Shown here piece by piece: positions 41,703-44,562 of a DNA stretch of 44,562 bases; within the stretch, counting starts at the first letter, position 1; every line of letters starts with the position of its first letter. Source of the DNA: JBGCEZ01 sp045106735 (lineage in GTDB: Bacteria > Planctomycetota > Phycisphaerae > Phycisphaerales > SM1A02); assembly GCA_045106735.1 (NCBI GenBank), contig JBGCEZ010000043.1, positions 1 through 44,562 on the forward strand, in the 5' to 3' direction. Below the pieces are notes generated by a model that ran no database searches, was not told the origin of the DNA, and saw only the letters and a program-made list of their open reading frames with translations. A program made the position numbers and the translations under genes.

Positions 41703-43586
41703 TCACGTGCGACGGGCGGCGGCGGCGTCGCCCGTTTGCACGCGCCACAGGTCCGCGTATCGGCCGCCAGCGGCGAGCAGGTCTTCGTGCGTGCCAGACT
41801 CGACGATGCGGCCCGCCTCCATCACGTGGATGGCGTGGGCGTGGCGAATGGTCGAGAGCCGGTGGGCGATGACGATGGTCGTGCGTCCGCGCGAAACTTC
41901 GGCCAGTGAGCGCTGCATCGCCGCTTCGGTTTCATTGTCCACCGCGCTCGTGGCTTCGTCGAGTACCAGGATCGGCGCGTCCTTGAGGATCGCCCGGGCC
42001 ATCGCCAGTCGCTGCCGTTGGCCGCCGGAGAGTCGCTGGCCGCGTTCGCCGACGATCGTGTCGTACCCGTCCGGCAGCCCGCGGATGAACGCGTCGGCTT
42101 CGGCGGCGACCGCGGCGGCGACGATGGCCGCTTCATCGGGGGCATCGGGAGAATCAGCCGCATCAGCCGCATCAGCCGCATCAGTCGCAGTGGGGGCATC
42201 GGCGCTCGGCCCACCGGCCGGTGCCCCGTAGGCAATGTTCTCGCGGATCGTGCCAGGGAACAGGAACGGTTCCTGGGGGACGAGGGCGATCGCCTGCCGC
42301 AGGGCGGCCAGTGGCAGCGTGCGAATCTCCACGTCGTCGACCGTGATCTGGCCGCGGCGCACGGTGCCCGCGTCATCGTGTTCGTACAGTCGCAGGAGCA
42401 GCTTGATCAGCGTCGTCTTTCCGCAGCCGGTCGAGCCAACGAGTGCGGTGGTGGTGCCCGGCTGGCAATCCAGGTCCAGGTCGTGGATGACGTCGTGGCC
42501 GGCGCGGTAGGCGAAGCCGATGCCGGAGAATCGCACGGGGCGGGCACGACGGCCGTCAAGGGGCGGCATACTGGCCGGGCCGTCGGTGATCGTTGGTTCG
42601 GCGTCGACCAGGTCGAGGATCCGGGTCACGGAGGCCATCGCCCGTTGAAACTCGTCGAGGGTCTGGCCCAGGCCGGTGAGCGGCCAGAGCAGGCGCTGCG
42701 TCATGAACACCAGGACCGCGTACAGGCTCGGGTCGAGCCGGCCGTCGATGGCCAGCCAGCCGCCCCAGACCAGGGTGCCGGTGAAGCCGACGACGATGGC
42801 CATGCGGATCAGCGGGCTGAACGCTGAACTCAGCCGGATCGCCGACTCGTTGGTCTCGCGGTAGGCGTCACTCAGTTGCTCGAGCTGCTCGGCTTCCCGT
42901 CGTTCGCCGGTGAAGCTCTTGATCGTGACGATGCCGCCGAGGGTGGCCGCGAGCCGGGCATTGAGGTCGCCGGTGCGTTGGCGAACGCTGGCGTACCGCG
43001 GGCCGATCCGGCGCTGGAAGCGGAGCGAGCCCCAGATCACCAGCGGCATCGGCAGCATGGCCAGCACCGCGACGGACGGACTCACGCCAAAGAACAGAGC
43101 GCCAACAAGGATGACGGTCGTGATGATCTGGATGAGGCGGTCGGCCCCGGCATCCAGGAAGCGCTCGAGCTGGTTCACGTCGTCGGACAGCACGCTCATG
43201 ACGCCGCCGGTGGCCCGTTCTTCGAACCACGGCAGTTCCAGCCGGCTCACCGATCGCCAGGCGTCCAGCCGGATGCCGTGTTGGAGGATCTGGGCCAGTC
43301 CCCGCCAGGCGATGCCCGAGAAGTACTCAAAGAGCGACTCCCCGCCCCAGATCAGCAGCGTCAGCGTCGCGAGCACCACGAGCTGCCAGCGCACGTCCAC
43401 CACGCCGAGCCCGGCCAGGAACGAATCTTCCTTCTTGCTCACGACGTCGATCGCCATCCCGATCAAGACCGGCGGGGCCAGGTCGAGCAGCTTGTTGAGG
43501 ACCGAGCAGCCGGCGGCGAGCGCGATCCGGCCCCGGTGGGGCGCGGCGTACCGAAACAAGCGGGCGAGTGGGGAGGGGGCGGCCAT
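41703..43586 (-). CDS. ABC exporter, fused membrane and ATPase domains (MsbA-like)
   Basis: Predicted 627 residues from ATG 43586; longer frames add a basic, unrelated leader. Six membrane spans form the N-terminal half. The ATPase has Walker A GSTGCGKT (384-391), the Q-loop VPQEPFLFPGTIRENIAYG, the signature LSGGQ (519-523), Walker B ILVLDEATSAVD and the switch His (VIAHRLS). A ~20-residue Asp/Ala insertion (about 466-486), built from a 9-bp repeat, lies between Q-loop and signature, where family members are compact. The protein works as a homodimer or heterodimer exporting lipids, drugs or peptides, and the substrate is unknown. Confidence 0.94.
   Translation of the reverse strand: MAAPSPLARLFRYAAPHRGRIALAAGCSVLNKLLDLAPPVLIGMAIDVVSKKEDSFLAGLGVVDVRWQLVVLATLTLLIWGGESLFEYFSGIAWRGLAQILQHGIRLDAWRSVSRLELPWFEERATGGVMSVLSDDVNQLERFLDAGADRLIQIITTVILVGALFFGVSPSVAVLAMLPMPLVIWGSLRFQRRIGPRYASVRQRTGDLNARLAATLGGIVTIKSFTGERREAEQLEQLSDAYRETNESAIRLSSAFSPLIRMAIVVGFTGTLVWGGWLAIDGRLDPSLYAVLVFMTQRLLWPLTGLGQTLDEFQRAMASVTRILDLVDAEPTITDGPASMPPLDGRRARPVRFSGIGFAYRAGHDVIHDLDLDCQPGTTTALVGSTGCGKTTLIKLLLRLYEHDDAGTVRRGQITVDDVEIRTLPLAALRQAIALVPQEPFLFPGTIRENIAYGAPAGGPSADAPTATDAADAADAADSPDAPDEAAIVAAAVAAEADAFIRGLPDGYDTIVGERGQRLSGGQRQRLAMARAILKDAPILVLDEATSAVDNETEAAMQRSLAEVSRGRTTIVIAHRLSTIRHAHAIHVMEAGRIVESGTHEDLLAAGGRYADLWRVQTGDAAAARRT
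42156..42191 (-). repeat. In-frame 9-bp tandem repeat in ABC ATPase domain
   Basis: Plus-strand AGCCGCATC occurs three times exactly and once as AGTCGCAGT, encoding an Asp-Ala-Ala repeat on the minus strand. It interrupts the helical subdomain of the ATPase. Confidence 0.85.
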
Positions 43587-43642
43587 GGTGCCGGAGCATA
43601 GCCCGGAGCCGGTGGTCGCGGTGCGATGGGCCACGGCCCGGG

Positions 43643-43675
43643 GGGTGACAGCTGCTCGTCGGCGGCTCGTCACCC
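43643..43675. terminator. Hairpin between dockerin-tailed gene and ABC exporter gene
   Basis: GGGTGAC (43643-43649) and GTCACCC (43669-43675) form 7-bp arms over a 19-nt loop, 14 bp past the stop of the minus-strand gene at 43689. It may end that transcript before the ABC gene. The long loop lowers confidence. Confidence 0.4.
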
Positions 43676-43688
43676 TCGGCGGCTCAGC

Positions 43689-44423
43689 TCAGGGGCACGG
43701 GCCAAAGTTCGAGAGCACGGCCAGCACGTCGGTGAAGTCGACGGTGCCGTCCTGGTTGGTATCGCCGAGCTGGGGGCACGGCGGCGGCGGGACGATGTCC
43801 TCGCACGTCCAGTGCACGACGTAGTCGTTGGTGCTGATGCCGGAAGACTCGCAGGGAAGCAGGTCAAAGTTGCTCTTGGCGATGAACCACCGCGTGGTCG
43901 ACGTGGAGGGAGTTGCGTGCGTCATCGTCGCCGCATCCCCGCATCCGTCGGAATTGACGAATCCAAGGAACGGGACCTCCACACAACTTGGGTCGTCCCC
44001 CGCGTACAGATAGAACGCATCGAAGCCGGCAACGAGTGTCGTGTGGACGAGGTCGTCGCCGCTGAATCCGGGAGGGCCGAGCTCGTACCAGTCGGTGTCG
44101 CGCGTGCCCCCGATGGCCCACGCGTTCCCGCAGATGGTCTCGCCGCACACGACCGGCGTGAAGTTGTACGACGAGTCGCTGCAGCCTGAATTGATGTCCG
44201 GCGTGCCCGGTCCACAGCGTTCGTCTTCTGGTATCGCGCCGGTGGGGCACGGGACTTCGCACGGCGTGCCGCCGGCCAGGCGCGGGGCGTTGGCCCGGGC
44301 GTCATCGCCGCCGCCGGCTGCCGCGACCGTCGCGGTGGCGGTGGCGGTGGCGGTGGCGATGGCGATGGCGGTGACGAGCGGGGGCGTGACGACTCGTGCC
44401 GTGGGCGTCCGCGTGCGCATCAT
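43689..44423 (-). CDS. Secreted dockerin-tailed protein of unknown function
   Basis: Predicted 244 residues. ATG 44423 is chosen because GGAGG lies about 9 nt upstream and a hydrophobic signal (PPLVTAIAIATATATATATVAAA) follows. The mature part is Cys- and Asp-rich (TPCEVPCPTGAIPEDERCG, GCSDSSYNFTPVVCGETICGNAW, FYLYAGDDPSCVEVPFLGFVNSDGCG), which suggests a disulfide-bonded beta domain. The end, LGDTNQDGTVDFTDVLAVLSNFGPCP, is a single dockerin/EF-hand-like motif. The Ala-Thr signal region is encoded by a 6-bp repeat. The next gene on the minus strand ends in a nearly identical tail. Confidence 0.82.
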   Translation of the reverse strand: MMRTRTPTARVVTPPLVTAIAIATATATATATVAAAGGGDDARANAPRLAGGTPCEVPCPTGAIPEDERCGPGTPDINSGCSDSSYNFTPVVCGETICGNAWAIGGTRDTDWYELGPPGFSGDDLVHTTLVAGFDAFYLYAGDDPSCVEVPFLGFVNSDGCGDAATMTHATPSTSTTRWFIAKSNFDLLPCESSGISTNDYVVHWTCEDIVPPPPCPQLGDTNQDGTVDFTDVLAVLSNFGPCP

Positions 44424-44463
44424 GGGGGCACCCTCCATTGAAAATCGCACTTCGATCGAGCGG

Positions 44464-44562
44464 TCAGGGGCACGGGCCGAAGTTCGCAATCACGACGAGC
44501 AAGTCGGCAAAGTCGACCATCCCGTCTCCGTTTGCATCCCCGAGTTCGGGGCAGGGCGGAAG
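44464..44562 (-). CDS. C-terminal end of another dockerin-tailed protein (partial)
   Basis: Only the last 32 residues are in the window. They read LPPCPELGDANGDGMVDF, then ADLLVVIANFGPCP and a stop. The tail closely matches that of the gene at 43689 (GDxNxDGxVDFxDxL, NFGPCP), so the two are tandem relatives at least in this module. The rest of the gene lies beyond the window edge. Confidence 0.75.
   Translation of the reverse strand, partial: LPPCPELGDANGDGMVDFADLLVVIANFGPCP

Overview
The window looks like a piece of a high-GC chromosome from a planctomycete, most likely in or near the Phycisphaerae. This is inferred from the gene mix, not from a marker gene. The clues are a large Ser/Thr kinase with a TPR-type tail encoded behind an ECF sigma factor, a DUF1569 protein, secreted proteins ending in dockerin/EF-hand-like tails, paired thioredoxin-fold proteins with a DWCGWC motif, and a porin of the type found in this phylum. 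I saw no rRNA, tRNA, CRISPR array, transposase, integrase or phage gene. Gene order and codon use look chromosomal throughout.

Layout. 1-1270: a truncated exported protein and a hypothetical gene on the minus strand. 1540-5325: two paralogous exported thioredoxin-fold proteins and an aldo/keto reductase. 5553-6503: a secreted dockerin-tailed protein. 6504-7069: no convincing gene, but short tandem repeats and a strong hairpin. 7070-11269 (minus): ECF sigma factor followed by a membrane Ser/Thr kinase. 11532-14906: queD, a BaiN/HI0933-like flavoprotein, a DUF1569 protein and tag. 14944-18012: a fused FAD/Fe-S dehydrogenase. 18260-22596: a sigma-like regulator, an unknown protein, a DUF1684 lipoprotein, EboA and a TatD-like hydrolase (EboB-like), with two ATGA junctions. 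22586-25891: small membrane, hydrolase and lipoprotein genes. 25929-29094: an EamA transporter convergent with a ThrE-type exporter, which is divergent from an Lrp/AsnC regulator. 29201-34177: a 1658-residue SF1 helicase with a C-terminal DUF559/MTES_1575-like nuclease. 34331-37548 (minus): a sigma-54 activator and a LOG-family protein. 37872-41564: porin and acetyl-CoA synthetase. 41703-44562 (minus): an ABC exporter and two dockerin-tailed exported proteins, the last one cut by the window edge.

How parts fit. The AcoR-type sigma-54 activator is divergent from the porin. The shared 323-bp gap holds a near-consensus -24/-12 element, palindromes and a leader hairpin, so it probably controls porin and perhaps acs expression. 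The Lrp regulator sits across an AT-rich gap from the exporter, with an 8+8 bp dyad at the exporter start codon. The DUF1684-eboA-eboB run suggests a small envelope metabolite module without the other ebo genes.

The most striking structure is a set of short tandem repeats with units of 7 to 13 bp. They occur between genes and, as 9- or 12-bp in-frame units, inside several proteins, including BaiN, the ABC ATPase domain, the helicase and the sigma-54 activator. One 12-bp unit family occurs in two unrelated genes on opposite strands.
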